Source of the DNA: Mesorhizobium sp. YC-39
GTDB lineage: Bacteria > Pseudomonadota > Alphaproteobacteria > Rhizobiales > Rhizobiaceae
DNA: 64,000 bases
Direction: 5' to 3'
Assembly (NCBI RefSeq): GCF_025753795.1
Contig: NZ_JAOWPS010000004.1
Location: 806,001-870,000 of the forward strand
The notes beneath the pieces were generated by a model. The model was not told where the DNA came from, made no database searches, and worked only from the letters and a program-made list of their open reading frames with translations. Position numbers and translations under genes: made by a program. This document shows positions 9,201 to 18,504 of the stretch, in pieces; positions within the stretch are counted from its first letter, which is position 1, and every line of letters begins with the position of its first letter.

Positions 9201-9746
9201 CGGTTGATAGTAGCCCGCTTTCGGCACGCTGACCGGCTCGGCGACCGCCGCATCCGCCCCGGCAAGCCTTGCCAGCCTCCGCACCAGCGCCGTCATATTC
9301 TCCGGGCCGCCCTCGCGGAAATAGCCGAGCAAGCCATCCAACTCCTCGCGCGGCAGCGTTGAACCTTCGATCAGCCGCAGATCTTCGTCGTGGCTCTCGC
9401 CGGGCAGCAGCGCCAGTTTTATGCCGCGCTCGCGGGCAACCGCGGCAAGCTGGTCGCAGCCATAGCGCCACCAGTCGTAGCCGCCGAGGATACGGACGAG
9501 GATCACCTTGGCGTGGCGGGCAACGCTGTCGATCCACAAATCGACCGACATTGGGTGACGCAAATCGCGAAGTGCTGCCAGGCGCATCGAGGGCAGGCGT
9601 GCCGCATCGGCTTTCCATGCCGTCGCCAGCCCGGCCAGGTCGCTGTCGGTGAAGGACAAGGCCACGACATCCGCCGGCGTCTGCCTGAGATCGACCGGCT
9701 CGGCCAGATCGTCGAGCGAGGCGGATGTTGTGGTGAGGATGTGCAT
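6261..9746 (-). CDS. cobN: Aerobic cobaltochelatase large subunit CobN
   Basis: 1161 residues of the CobN / magnesium-chelatase H family. Family blocks include VILVRILGGYDWWRYGCDQL near residue 90, HALIHVGAHGTLEWLPGK, LVIDLWGSASLRTGGEEIAQ and FGTSPGTYGAGVEELL. With CobS and CobT (not in the window) it inserts cobalt into hydrogenobyrinate a,c-diamide using ATP. About 47 codons near residues 191-237 come from a palindromic element (9035-9175) between the N-terminal domain and the first catalytic block. The stop overlaps the cobG ATG (ATGA). cobW ends 17 bases upstream of the start. Confidence 0.95.
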   Translation of the reverse strand: MHILTTTSASLDDLAEPVDLRQTPADVVALSFTDSDLAGLATAWKADAARLPSMRLAALRDLRHPMSVDLWIDSVARHAKVILVRILGGYDWWRYGCDQLAAVARERGIKLALLPGESHDEDLRLIEGSTLPREELDGLLGYFREGGPENMTALVRRLARLAGADAAVAEPVSVPKAGYYQPGLGVVKRDVPLPLEGRVRPQAGGGVLSEARRQKTSSTAATTPPGPAGHPPLEGEGNAAPVIPILFYRSMLLAADVAPIDALFEALRQRGLAPVPIFVSSLKESASLAFVETALAALNPAAIITATAFASGAEPGIETLFDRAGVPVFQVIVATTRRDIWQNNQRGLAPADLAMHVVLPELDGRMLAGAISFKGEVETDPALAFRAFANRPEADRVAQVANRIEAFIRLQRTLRADRKLAILIPDYPSAPGRTGYAVGLDVPSSVLTMMRDLREQGYAVEGIPQSPRELLDELEKGEQGLSLRNYLDFSTELPTAALAAVEAAWGKAEDETGLCEAPTAAKFRFRAATFGNITMALAPDRGRSADRRADYHDPTLPPRHALIAFGLWLRKSLGVHALIHVGAHGTLEWLPGKTVALSENCFPEIVTGALPVIYPFIVSNPGEAAQAKRRIAAVTLGHLPPPLTGAGLDGNQQQLERLVDEYAQADGLDRRRRDRLAKLIVETAQKTGLANEAGVAGTDAPDEALRRIDAWLCDLKDFAIKDGLHIYGRTPEGETDPLRRLSAAVEKETLLAALDGRHIKAGPAGAPARGRSDVLPTGRNLFTSDPRTMPTPTAYDLGKAAAEEVVRGYMQTHGDWPRSLVIDLWGSASLRTGGEEIAQGLALMGCRPQWDAATGRIAGIEVMPPAALGRPRVDVTWRISGLFRDMFPTQIALIDAAANAVAARVEDASENPLAARARADGKISPRIFGTSPGTYGAGVEELLASGDWSAREEIGRAYLDATSHAYGGSEGEGISAPGAFEGRIAEADLLVHTGDDPGRDILEGSADVAFIGGFSAALATLGRNADVIVLDTTDPQKPKPRSVGEAVSRVVRARAVNPRFIAGQMRHGPRGASEFAETVDRLVGFAETTNAIPGTLIEAVHDAYLGDPEVRAFILRENPSAAKVIAERFLSARRRGLWHPLRNSIDDDLAALITEAQGVAA
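9035..9175. repeat. Intragenic palindromic repeat inside cobN
   Basis: The left arm (about 9035-9081) and right arm (about 9126-9175) form an imperfect inverted repeat of roughly 47 bases around a 44-base loop. Each arm has a small C-run/G-run hairpin and a CCGGCCTGCGGCCGG-like core. The unit is about 141 bases, readable in the cobN frame without stops. Translated arms read LPLEGRVRPQAGGG and GPAGHPPLEGEG. Its sequence differs from the cobG element, so it is a second repeat family. The exact ends are uncertain by a few bases. Confidence 0.82.
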
Positions 9747-9763
9747 CGCGGTTCTTGCTTGCC

Positions 9764-10801
9764 TCAGCCGGCGAGGATGCGCTCTATGGCCGGGCGGTTC
9801 AGCCCCTTCAGGCCGATGACGACGAGGCGCGAGCGGCGGTCGTCTTCAGCGGTCCAGGCCCGGTCGTAGTAATGATTGACGCGGGGACCGACGGCCTGCA
9901 GCAAGAGTCGCATCGGCTTGCCGCCGACCTCGACAAATCCTTTCACGCGCAGCACGTTTTCTTCCTCGGCCGCGGTGGCGACGCGCTTTGCCAGCTCGTC
10001 CGGGTTGGAGACGGAGGCGATGTCGATGACGAAGGAGTCAAAATCGTCATGCTCGTGGTCGAGCTCGTCGTCGTGGTGGGTCTTGCGGTTCTCGATGTCG
10101 TCCTCGACGGCAAGGCCGAGGCCGAGCAATACGGAGGGATCGACCTTGCCTTGCGAGGTCGGCACGATCTTGACCGCGCGGGCGACATGCTCGCCGATCG
10201 CGGCATTGGCGCGGGCCGAGCCGGCGGCATCCATCAAATCGCTCTTCGACAATATAATCAGGTCGGCACAGGCGATCTGATCCTCGAACACTTCCTCGAC
10301 CGGATCGTCATGATCGAGTGTGGTGTCCTGCGCGCGCTGCGCCTGCAGGGCGTCCATGTCGTTGGCGACGCGGCCTTCGGCCAGCGCCGGGCCGTCGACC
10401 ACGGCGATGACGCCGTCGACCGTCACCCGGCTTTTCACCGACGGCCACTGGAATGCCTGGACGAGCGGCTTTGGGAGCGCGAGGCCGGAGGTTTCGATCA
10501 GGATATGGTCGACTTTCGGCGTCAGCGACAGGATCTGGTCGAGCGCCGGGACGAAATCGTCAGCGACGGTGCAGCAGATGCAGCCATTGGCCAGTTCGAC
10601 GATGTTCTCCTCGGGGCAGGTATCGATGCCGCATCCCTTAAGGATCTCGCCGTCGATGCCGATGTCGCCGAACTCGTTGACGATGATGGCGATCCGCTTG
10701 CCTTTGGCGTTTTCCAGCAGATGGCGGATCAGCGTCGTTTTGCCGGCGCCGAGGAAGCCGGTGACGACGGTGCAGGGAACGCGCGAAACGGAAGCAGTCA
10801 T
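9764..10801 (-). CDS. cobW: CobW, G3E-family GTPase / metallochaperone
   Basis: 345 residues. The N-terminal Walker A is GFLGAGKT (residues 15-22). The CxCC metal motif appears as GCICCTV near residue 75, followed by the DHILIETSGLALP switch region and the guanine-specificity segment LSKSDL. A His/Asp-rich stretch (residues THHDDELDHEHDDFD) precedes the C-terminal CobW_C domain and could bind metal. CobW is thought to deliver Co(II) to CobNST using GTP. It sits between cobN and the DUF1636 gene (2-base gap upstream) under the riboswitch, which fits a cobalt-delivery role. Confidence 0.94.
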   Translation of the reverse strand: MTASVSRVPCTVVTGFLGAGKTTLIRHLLENAKGKRIAIIVNEFGDIGIDGEILKGCGIDTCPEENIVELANGCICCTVADDFVPALDQILSLTPKVDHILIETSGLALPKPLVQAFQWPSVKSRVTVDGVIAVVDGPALAEGRVANDMDALQAQRAQDTTLDHDDPVEEVFEDQIACADLIILSKSDLMDAAGSARANAAIGEHVARAVKIVPTSQGKVDPSVLLGLGLAVEDDIENRKTHHDDELDHEHDDFDSFVIDIASVSNPDELAKRVATAAEEENVLRVKGFVEVGGKPMRLLLQAVGPRVNHYYDRAWTAEDDRRSRLVVIGLKGLNRPAIERILAG

Positions 10802-10803
10802 GG

Positions 10804-11232
10804 TCAGTCCTTCAACAGGTCGAGGGGAGGGATGCGGGCCACGAGGCCGCGCTTCAGGCTATCGGGGCGGCCGCGCCAGGGGATGAGACCGTCAGTCGAT
10901 GTGGCGAAGAGCTTTGCGCCGGTAACGAGGTCGGCGCCGCTGGTCATGGTCAAGTCGCCGAAGACATAGCTCCAGCAGCCGTCGCGCAGGATCGCGGCGC
11001 TGAGGCGGCGCTTGCAATTGCCGAGACATTCGACGCTGCGGATGCGGATTTTTTCGCCAGAGGCGGCGCGGCGCGTGTCATCGGCGAGCAGCGCGCCGGC
11101 GCGGGGATGGGCATCGGAGCCGGTTTCGTCGCGGCAGGAGGAGCAGACGATGACGGTGACGCCGGCCAGCGAATCGTCCTCGCCGGACAATATGTCCGCT
11201 GTCTCAGCTGAAAAACTGCTGTCGCGTTCCAA
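10804..11232 (-). CDS. DUF1636 family Cys-containing protein
   Basis: Small protein of about 142 residues in the DUF1636 family, with VIVCSSCRDE and a second VECLGNCKR motif. The paired CxxC and CxxxC motifs suggest a metal- or cluster-binding thioredoxin-like ferredoxin fold (inference). An ATG at 11313 lies inside the riboswitch B12 box and would make a poor N-terminus. I prefer TTG at 11232, which has AAGGAG six bases upstream and lies 50 bases beyond the riboswitch. As first gene of the cobW-cobN operon it probably has a cobalt or cobalamin role, which is not established. Confidence 0.78.
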   Translation of the reverse strand: MERDSSFSAETADILSGEDDSLAGVTVIVCSSCRDETGSDAHPRAGALLADDTRRAASGEKIRIRSVECLGNCKRRLSAAILRDGCWSYVFGDLTMTSGADLVTGAKLFATSTDGLIPWRGRPDSLKRGLVARIPPLDLLKD

Positions 11233-11282
11233 ATCAGGCTCCTTGCCCGGAAAACCCGCCAGGCGATCGGATTCTTTAGTCC

Positions 11283-11462
11283 CAGACGGCAGGTCTCCTG
11301 GCTCGCGGGTCATCGCCTGGGTGCCGCCTTCCCGGGAACATTCCCAGTGGTTTTCGGCCTTGGCTCGTCGCTTACAGTTGCGGGGACAGCCGCGGATTTG
11401 AAACCGAGATTTCGCACCGCATTCCCTCTTGGCTCCTCCCTTTGCCGAGAGGAGACCGTCTG
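11283..11462 (-). promoter_or_regulatory. Cobalamin riboswitch (leader of the cobW-cobN operon)
   Basis: Read on the minus strand the leader shows, in order, GAGGGAATGCGGTG, GGCTGTCCCCGCAACTGTAA, a CCACTGG...GGGAAGG segment, and the B12 box GCGAGCCAGGAGACCTGCC. Ends CAGACGG and CCGTCTG pair as the P1 closing stem (11456-11462 with 11283-11289). This is the conserved adenosylcobalamin aptamer. It lies 50 bases before the preferred TTG start of the DUF1636 gene and should lower expression of the operon when cobalamin is plentiful. Confidence 0.95.
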
Positions 11463-11504
11463 AACCGGATTTAGGCTTTTGCGGGCAGCGGTGTCAACGT
11501 GAGC

Positions 11505-12704
11505 TTACGACACTGCGATGTCGACAAGCGCCGGACCCAGATCCCCGGCAGGCGTGACTTCAATCCGTTCCAGGCCAAGCCAGCCCTGCATCTGCTTCAG
11601 TTCGTCGACCAGCGCGGTCGCAGTCTCAGGCGGCGCGGCGGGTTCGGCATAGGCGGCGTGGACGCGCAGCACGCCGGCCGGGCGATCGGCCTTGAGGTCG
11701 ACGCGCGCCACGATCCTGTCGCCCAGCAGGAACGGCAGGACATAATAGCCGTATTGGCGTTTTTCAGCCGGCGTATAGATCTCGATGCGGTAGCGAAAGT
11801 CGAACAGCCTTTCCGTGCGCGACCGCTCGAAGACGACCGGATCGAATGGAGCAAGCAAGGCGCGCGCCTCGATCTTGCGTGGCAAACGGGCGTCCTTATG
11901 CAGGTAAGCCGGCTTGCCCCAGCCTTCGACACGCACCGGCAAAAGCTCGCCCGTTTCGACCAGTTCCTCGATCCGCCCCTTAATGTCGGCCGGCGAGAGG
12001 CGGAAATAGTCGCGCAGGTCGCTGGCCGTCGCCACGCCATGGGCGCGGGCGGAAATGCGCAGCAATTCGCGATGCGCGTCCTCGGCGGCCGGCACCGGCA
12101 GGGCAAGCACGGCGGGCGGCAGCACGCGTTCGGGCAGATCATAGAGTCGCTCGAAGCCACGGCGCGATGCCGTGGTGATGCGGCCGGCCCAGAACAGCCA
12201 TTCGAAAGCGTGCTTGGCGTCACTCCAGCCCCACCAGCCACCGGATCCCTTCTGGCCGTCAAGAGCAGAGGCGGCGATCGGGCCGCGTTCGACGACCTCG
12301 CGATAAATATCCTCGATATAGGCGGCGCGTTCGCGGCCCCATTTAGCCAGGCCCAGATACATCTCATCGCCACGCTCGGCCCGCTGCATGCGCCAGCGCA
12401 TCAGCGGCCAGGTCTCGACCGGCAGGAAGGAAGCTTCATGCGCCCAGTATTCGAACACCATGCGCTTGCGCGTCACGGCGGCGTTGTCGAGCAGGGCAAG
12501 CGGGTAGGGGCCAAGGCGCGAATAGAGCGGCATATAGTGAGCGCGTACCACCGCGCTGACGGAATCGATTTGCAGCAGGCCGGTACGGGCCAGTACGCGT
12601 GCGAGGTGCCGGCGGTCGGGTGTGGCGGTCGGTCTGGCGTCGGCAAAGCCCTGGGCGGCAAGGGCTACGCGCCGGGCCATGCTAGCCGAGATCTTTTCCT
12701 TCAT
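11505..12704 (-). CDS. Winged-helix YcaQ/AlkX-type DNA glycosylase-like protein
   Basis: 399 residues of the YcaQ (HTH_42) family. Characteristic segments are GLLQIDSVSAVVRAHYMPLY, FEYWAHEASFLP, KGSGGWWGWSDAKHAFEWLF and LLAPFDPVVFERSRTERLF. The family includes glycosylases that unhook interstrand crosslinks or remove alkylated bases. Here the catalytic-motif position reads QID, matching the QxD of YcaQ/AlkX rather than the QxQ of AlkZ. It reads in the same direction as the cob operon but ends before the riboswitch and starts with its own upstream region. A second ATG nine codons in (MARRVALAAQ) is possible. Substrate unknown. Confidence 0.88.
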   Translation of the reverse strand: MKEKISASMARRVALAAQGFADARPTATPDRRHLARVLARTGLLQIDSVSAVVRAHYMPLYSRLGPYPLALLDNAAVTRKRMVFEYWAHEASFLPVETWPLMRWRMQRAERGDEMYLGLAKWGRERAAYIEDIYREVVERGPIAASALDGQKGSGGWWGWSDAKHAFEWLFWAGRITTASRRGFERLYDLPERVLPPAVLALPVPAAEDAHRELLRISARAHGVATASDLRDYFRLSPADIKGRIEELVETGELLPVRVEGWGKPAYLHKDARLPRKIEARALLAPFDPVVFERSRTERLFDFRYRIEIYTPAEKRQYGYYVLPFLLGDRIVARVDLKADRPAGVLRVHAAYAEPAAPPETATALVDELKQMQGWLGLERIEVTPAGDLGPALVDIAVS

Positions 12705-13033
12705 GCGGACAGGACTCCGATGGGCGTTTGACCGAGATTCCCAGGATGATTCCTGACCATGCTAGCAGGGATTTGGCGGGATATATGTCAGGAGAGAAAA
12801 GTGGAGTAAAAAGTGAAGGAAATCAAACAGGAGCGGATCGGACCAGTTTTTCCGGATGTGCCGTCCAGCACCGTGTTTTGAACAAGGTTTGACTTGCTTC
12901 GCCGAAAGCGCTGCGCTAACCCTCGCCGCGTTGCAGCATAGGCCCTTCAAACGGTTCAGCGGTTAATCTGTCACGCTTCCGCATTAAGGTCCGTTGCTGT
13001 AATCAAAGTGGATTGGCAACGGAAAGCCGCAGC
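12705..13033. other. Divergent intergenic region upstream of nuoA
   Basis: No gene seen in these 329 bases between the divergent YcaQ-like gene and nuoA. A TTGACT hexamer at 12889-12894 followed by GCTAAC about 20 bases on could be part of a sigma-70 type promoter for the nuo operon, but the spacing is longer than ideal. A weak start TTG at 13013 is in frame with nuoA but is not needed. Confidence 0.4.
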
Positions 13034-13399
13034 ATGAACGCACTCCTGAGTTCGTACCTGCCCATCGTCCTGTTCATCGGCGTGGCACTGGTCGTCGGCC
13101 TGGCGCTGATCGTGGCGCCGTTCCTGGTGGCCTACCGCAATCCCGATCCGGAAAAGCTTTCCGCCTATGAATGCGGTTTCAACTCGTTCGACGACGCCCG
13201 CATGAAGTTCGACATCCGCTTCTATCTGGTGTCGATCCTGTTCATCATCTTCGACCTGGAAGTGGCCTTCCTGTTCCCGTGGGCGGTGTCGTTCTCCAAG
13301 ATCGGCATGCTCGGTTTCTGGTCGATGATGGTGTTTCTGGCAGTGCTGACCATCGGCTTTGCCTATGAATGGAAAAAAGGAGCGCTGGAATGGGATTGA
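13034..13399 (+). CDS. nuoA: NADH-quinone oxidoreductase subunit A
   Basis: 121 residues with three predicted membrane helices. YECGFNSFDDARMKFDIRFY is the conserved loop of NuoA/ND3, followed by FIIFDLEVAFLFPW. It is a proton-module membrane subunit of complex I at the junction with the peripheral arm. I use the ATG at 13034 (MNALLSSYLP), with GGAAAG upstream; an in-frame TTG at 13013 adds seven unlikely residues. It is the first gene of the operon, and its stop overlaps nuoB by 10 bases. Confidence 0.96.
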   Translation: MNALLSSYLPIVLFIGVALVVGLALIVAPFLVAYRNPDPEKLSAYECGFNSFDDARMKFDIRFYLVSILFIIFDLEVAFLFPWAVSFSKIGMLGFWSMMVFLAVLTIGFAYEWKKGALEWD

Positions 13400-13971
13400 A
13401 CGACAGTTCAGGCACCCTGGTCGCGCCGAAGCCCAAAGGCCTCATTGATCCCAACACCGGCCGGCCGGTGGGGGAGGATGATCCGTTCTTCCTGGAGATC
13501 AACAACGAGCTGGCCGACAAGGGTTTCCTCGTCACCTCGACCGAGGCGCTGATCACCTGGGCCCGCAGCGGCTCGCTGATGTTCATGACGTTTGGTCTGG
13601 CGTGCTGCGCGGTCGAGATGATCCACACCTCGATGCCGCGCTACGACTCGGAGCGGTTCGGTGTTGCGCCGCGCGCGTCTCCGCGCCAGTCCGACATCAT
13701 GATCGTTGCCGGTACGCTGACCAACAAGATGGCGCCGGCGCTGCGCAAGGTCTACGACCAGATGCCGGAGCCGCGCTACGTCATCTCGATGGGCTCCTGC
13801 GCCAATGGCGGCGGCTATTACCACTATTCCTATTCGGTGGTGCGCGGCTGCGACCGCATCGTGCCGGTCGACATCTATGTGCCCGGCTGCCCGCCGAGCG
13901 CCGAAGCGCTGCTCTACGGCATTCTTCTGCTGCAGAAGAAGATCCGCCGCACCGGCACGATCGAGCGGTAA
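13390..13971 (+). CDS. nuoB: NADH-quinone oxidoreductase subunit B (N2 cluster)
   Basis: 193 residues. FGLACCAVEM has the adjacent cysteines, and ISMGSCANGGG and YVPGCPPSAEAL supply the other two ligands of the terminal [4Fe-4S] cluster N2. The protein passes electrons to quinone at the interface with NuoD and NuoH. The start at 13390 has AAAGGAG upstream and overlaps nuoA by 10 bases; the reading frame is open further upstream, but that part is nuoA in another frame. Confidence 0.97.
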   Translation: MGLNDSSGTLVAPKPKGLIDPNTGRPVGEDDPFFLEINNELADKGFLVTSTEALITWARSGSLMFMTFGLACCAVEMIHTSMPRYDSERFGVAPRASPRQSDIMIVAGTLTNKMAPALRKVYDQMPEPRYVISMGSCANGGGYYHYSYSVVRGCDRIVPVDIYVPGCPPSAEALLYGILLLQKKIRRTGTIER

Positions 13972-13975
13972 ATCC

Positions 13976-14578
13976 ATGAGCGCATCCTTAAGCGAGCTGT
14001 CGACTTATCTCGGCGAGAAGCTGATTGGCCGGGTCAACGACCCTGTTCTTGCCTATGGCGAGCTCACTGTTTTGGTCGAACCGCGGGACCTGATCGAGGT
14101 GGCGACCTTCCTGCGCGACGATCCAAAATGTCAGTTCATTTCGATCATCGACGTCTGCGGCGCCGACTATCCGTCGCGGACCAAGCGCTTCGATGTCGTC
14201 TATCACTTGCTGTCGCCGAAGCAGAATGTGCGTATCCGTCTCAAGGTCCAGGCCAATGAGGAAACCATGGTGCCGTCGCTCACCGGCGTTTATCCCGGCG
14301 CCGACTGGTTCGAGCGCGAGACCTACGACCTCTATGGCGTGCTGTTTTCGGGCCACCCAGATTTGCGTCGGATCCTGACCGACTATGGATTCGAAGGCCA
14401 TCCGTTGCGCAAGGATTTCCCGCTGACCGGCTTTGTCGAAGTGCGCTACGACGACGAGGCCAAGCGTGTCATCTATGAGCCGGTCGAGCTCAAGCAGGAA
14501 TTCCGCAATTTCGATTTTCTGTCCCCTTGGGAAGGCACCGATTACGTGCTGCCTGGGGATGAGAAGGCAAAGCAGTAA
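13976..14578 (+). CDS. nuoC: NADH-quinone oxidoreductase subunit C
   Basis: 200 residues. The signature ERETYDLYGVLFSGHPDLRR and the DYGFEGHPLRKDFPL segment identify the 30-kDa subunit. It is a peripheral-arm subunit that packs with NuoD. NuoC and NuoD are separate genes here, unlike the fused nuoCD of E. coli. Start ATG at 13976 lies 4 bases after the nuoB stop, and the next ATG (nuoD) follows the stop directly. Confidence 0.96.
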   Translation: MSASLSELSTYLGEKLIGRVNDPVLAYGELTVLVEPRDLIEVATFLRDDPKCQFISIIDVCGADYPSRTKRFDVVYHLLSPKQNVRIRLKVQANEETMVPSLTGVYPGADWFERETYDLYGVLFSGHPDLRRILTDYGFEGHPLRKDFPLTGFVEVRYDDEAKRVIYEPVELKQEFRNFDFLSPWEGTDYVLPGDEKAKQ

Positions 14579-15769
14579 ATGGCTGAAACCTCCGTCCGCA
14601 ACTTCAACATCAATTTCGGTCCGCAACATCCGGCGGCACATGGCGTTTTGCGCCTGGTGCTGGAGCTCGACGGCGAAGTCGTCGATCGCGTCGATCCGCA
14701 TATTGGGCTCTTGCATCGCGGCACGGAAAAGCTGATCGAGCACAAGACCTACCTGCAGGCCGTGCCCTATCTCGACCGGCTCGATTATTGCGCGCCGATG
14801 AACCAGGAGCATGCCTTCGCGCTTGCCGCCGAGCGGTTGCTCGGCATCGAGGTGCCGAAGCGCGGCCAGCTGATCCGCGTGCTCTATTGCGAGATCGGCC
14901 GCATCATGTCGCATATCCTCAATGTGACGACGCAGGCGCTGGATGTCGGCGCGCTGACGCCGCCGCTATGGGGCTTCGTCGAGCGCGAAAAGCTGATGGT
15001 GTTCTACGAACGCGCCTCGGGCTCGCGCATGCATGCCGCCTATTTCCGGCCGGGCGGCGTGCACCAGGACCTGCCGAAGAAGCTGGTCGAGGATATCGGC
15101 AAGTGGATCGACCCGTTCCTGAAGTCGCTCGACGATCTCGATGCGCTGCTCACCGGCAACCGCATCTTCAAGCAGCGCAATGTCGACATCGGCACGGTAT
15201 CGCTGGCCGATGCCTGGGCCTGGGGCTTTTCGGGCGTGATGGTGCGCGGCTCGGGCGCAGCCTGGGACCTGCGCAAATCGCAGCCCTATGAATGCTATGC
15301 CGAGATGGATTTCGACATCCCGATCGGCAAGAATGGCGACTGCTTCGACCGCTACCTCGTGCGCATGGAAGAAATGCGCCAGTCGGCCAAGATCATGCGC
15401 CAGTGCGTCGACCTTCTGCTCGGCAAGGAGAGCAGCGGGCCGGTGTCGAACCTGGACGGCAAGGTGGTGCCGCCGAAGCGCCCGGCGATGAAGCGCTCGA
15501 TGGAGGCGCTGATCCATCATTTCAAGCTCTACACCGAAGGCTACCGCGTGCCGGCCGGCGAGGTCTATGCCGCCGTCGAGGCGCCGAAGGGCGAATTCGG
15601 CGTCTATCTGGTCTCCGACGGCACCAACAAGCCCTACCGCTGCAAGCTGCGCGCACCGGGCTTCGCCCATCTCCAGGCCATGGATTTCCTGTGCCGCGGC
15701 CACATGCTGGCCGACGTCACCGCCGTTCTCGGCTCCCTCGACATCGTGTTTGGTGAGGTCGATCGCTAA
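14579..15769 (+). CDS. nuoD: NADH-quinone oxidoreductase subunit D
   Basis: 396 residues, normal for the 49-kDa subunit. FGPQHPAAHGVLRLVLELDG near the start forms part of the quinone pocket; IGLLHRGTEKL, AYFRPGGVHQDLP and the C-terminal FGEVDR end are all typical. It forms the quinone-binding cavity with NuoB. Translation begins at the base after the nuoC stop codon. Confidence 0.97.
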   Translation: MAETSVRNFNINFGPQHPAAHGVLRLVLELDGEVVDRVDPHIGLLHRGTEKLIEHKTYLQAVPYLDRLDYCAPMNQEHAFALAAERLLGIEVPKRGQLIRVLYCEIGRIMSHILNVTTQALDVGALTPPLWGFVEREKLMVFYERASGSRMHAAYFRPGGVHQDLPKKLVEDIGKWIDPFLKSLDDLDALLTGNRIFKQRNVDIGTVSLADAWAWGFSGVMVRGSGAAWDLRKSQPYECYAEMDFDIPIGKNGDCFDRYLVRMEEMRQSAKIMRQCVDLLLGKESSGPVSNLDGKVVPPKRPAMKRSMEALIHHFKLYTEGYRVPAGEVYAAVEAPKGEFGVYLVSDGTNKPYRCKLRAPGFAHLQAMDFLCRGHMLADVTAVLGSLDIVFGEVDR

Positions 15770-17095
15770 ATGTCAGTCCGCCGTCTCGCAGAAGCCAGCG
15801 TCCAGCCAGCCTCCTTCGCCTTCAATCGGGCGAATGCGGCGGCGGCCAAGCAATGGATCAAAAAGTATCCGAAGGGTCGCGAGCAGTCCGCGATCATCCC
15901 GTTGCTGATGCTGGCGCAGGAGCAGGAGGGCTGGGTGACCAAGGCGGCGATCGAGACGATCTCCGACATGCTCGGCATGCCTCGTATCCGCGGGCTCGAA
16001 GTCGCGACCTTCTATACGCAGTACCAGCTCAATCCAGTCGGTACCCGCGCGCATATCCAGGTCTGCGGCACCACGCCCTGCATGCTGCGCGGCTCGGAAG
16101 CGCTGATGGATGTCTGCCGCTCGAAAATCCATCACGACCAATTCCATACCAACGACAAGGGCACGCTGTCGTGGGAAGAGGTCGAGTGCCTCGGCGCCTG
16201 CGTCAACGCACCGATGGTGATGATTTTCAAGGATACGTTCGAGGATCTGACGCCGGAGCGGCTGGCCGAGATCATCGACCTCTATGGCGCCGGCAAGGGG
16301 GCCGAGGTCAAGCCCGGACCGCAGAATGGCCGCATCACCTCCGAGCCGATCACCGGCCTGACGACGCTGAAGAGCGAAAAGGCGATCCTCAAGGCGACCC
16401 GCGACAGGGAAGCCAAGGAAGCGGCCAAGGCAGCCAAGGAGGCGCCGGATGCCATTGCCGTTCCGGCTCCGTCAGCGCCAGCTGCCGCCGCTGCGACGCC
16501 GGCTCCCACCTCTGCTCCGGCACCGGCCGTCGCGCCGTCGAATGCCAGCAAGCCGAAGACCGATGCGCCCGAGACCAGCCCGGCGCTGAAGTCGCCTTCA
16601 GCGACAAAGGTCGCGCCAGCTGCGGAAAAGGCGGCGAGCGTCGCAGCCCCTATGCACTCGGCCGCCAATGCCAACAAGGCGGCACCGGAGGTCGAAAAGG
16701 TTTCCAAGCAGCGCAACGGCCCGAAGAGCAAGGCCGAGCCGGCGGCTGCATTCAAGGCGCCGGAGGCCAAGGTGCCGGCAGCCAAGGCCGCCAAGCCGGG
16801 AAAGCCTTCGCTGGAGGACAAGAACCGTCCGGCCGGCATCGAGAAGCCAGCACTGGTCGACGATCTCAAGCTGATCTCGGGCGTTGGCCCGACGAGCGAA
16901 GGCATCCTGCATTCGCTCGGCATCTTCACCTTCGCGCAGGTCGCGTCCTGGAAGAAGGCCGAGCGCGACTGGGTCGATGGCTATCTCAGCTTCCACGGCC
17001 GCATCGAGCGCGAAGACTGGGTCAAGCAGGCCAAGGCGCTCGCCAAGGGTGGGATCGCCGAATATATCCGCGTCTTCGGCAAGAAGCCGGTCTGA
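15770..17095 (+). CDS. nuoE: NADH-quinone oxidoreductase subunit E with C-terminal HhH extension
   Basis: 441 residues, against about 160-220 for ordinary NuoE. The first 190 or so are a normal 24-kDa subunit with the [2Fe-2S] ligands in QVCGTTPCML and VECLGACVNAP. Then comes a 170-residue Ala/Pro/Lys-rich linker, probably disordered, and a final domain (about residues 364-420) with LKLISGVGPTSEGILHSLGI, a helix-hairpin-helix-like motif of the type annotated as COG3743. The frame is continuous and the extension ends just before nuoF. A related domain ends the protein at 18505. The role of the tail is unknown; DNA binding or assembly are guesses. Confidence 0.93.
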   Translation: MSVRRLAEASVQPASFAFNRANAAAAKQWIKKYPKGREQSAIIPLLMLAQEQEGWVTKAAIETISDMLGMPRIRGLEVATFYTQYQLNPVGTRAHIQVCGTTPCMLRGSEALMDVCRSKIHHDQFHTNDKGTLSWEEVECLGACVNAPMVMIFKDTFEDLTPERLAEIIDLYGAGKGAEVKPGPQNGRITSEPITGLTTLKSEKAILKATRDREAKEAAKAAKEAPDAIAVPAPSAPAAAAATPAPTSAPAPAVAPSNASKPKTDAPETSPALKSPSATKVAPAAEKAASVAAPMHSAANANKAAPEVEKVSKQRNGPKSKAEPAAAFKAPEAKVPAAKAAKPGKPSLEDKNRPAGIEKPALVDDLKLISGVGPTSEGILHSLGIFTFAQVASWKKAERDWVDGYLSFHGRIEREDWVKQAKALAKGGIAEYIRVFGKKPV

Positions 17096-17105
17096 GGGAC
17101 GAACA

Positions 17106-18410
<1,305 letters not shown>

Positions 18411-18458
18411 AAATATGGGCAAGTGCCCGATTTGAAATACGGGCAAAAGCCCGATTTG
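18411..18458 (+). repeat. Tandem 24-base repeat, each unit a short hairpin
   Basis: Directly after the nuoF stop are two copies of a 24-base unit of the form AAATA-(T/C)-GGGCAA-NN-GCCCGATTTG (18411-18434 and 18435-18458). Each contains a GGGC...GCCC hairpin. They occupy half of the 94-base gap before the next gene and might affect mRNA stability or translation between nuoF and the following accessory genes. Confidence 0.7.
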
Positions 18459-18504
18459 AGGAAACAGGCTCGGGGCAACGGAAGAAACGACCAGGAGACC
18501 ACCT

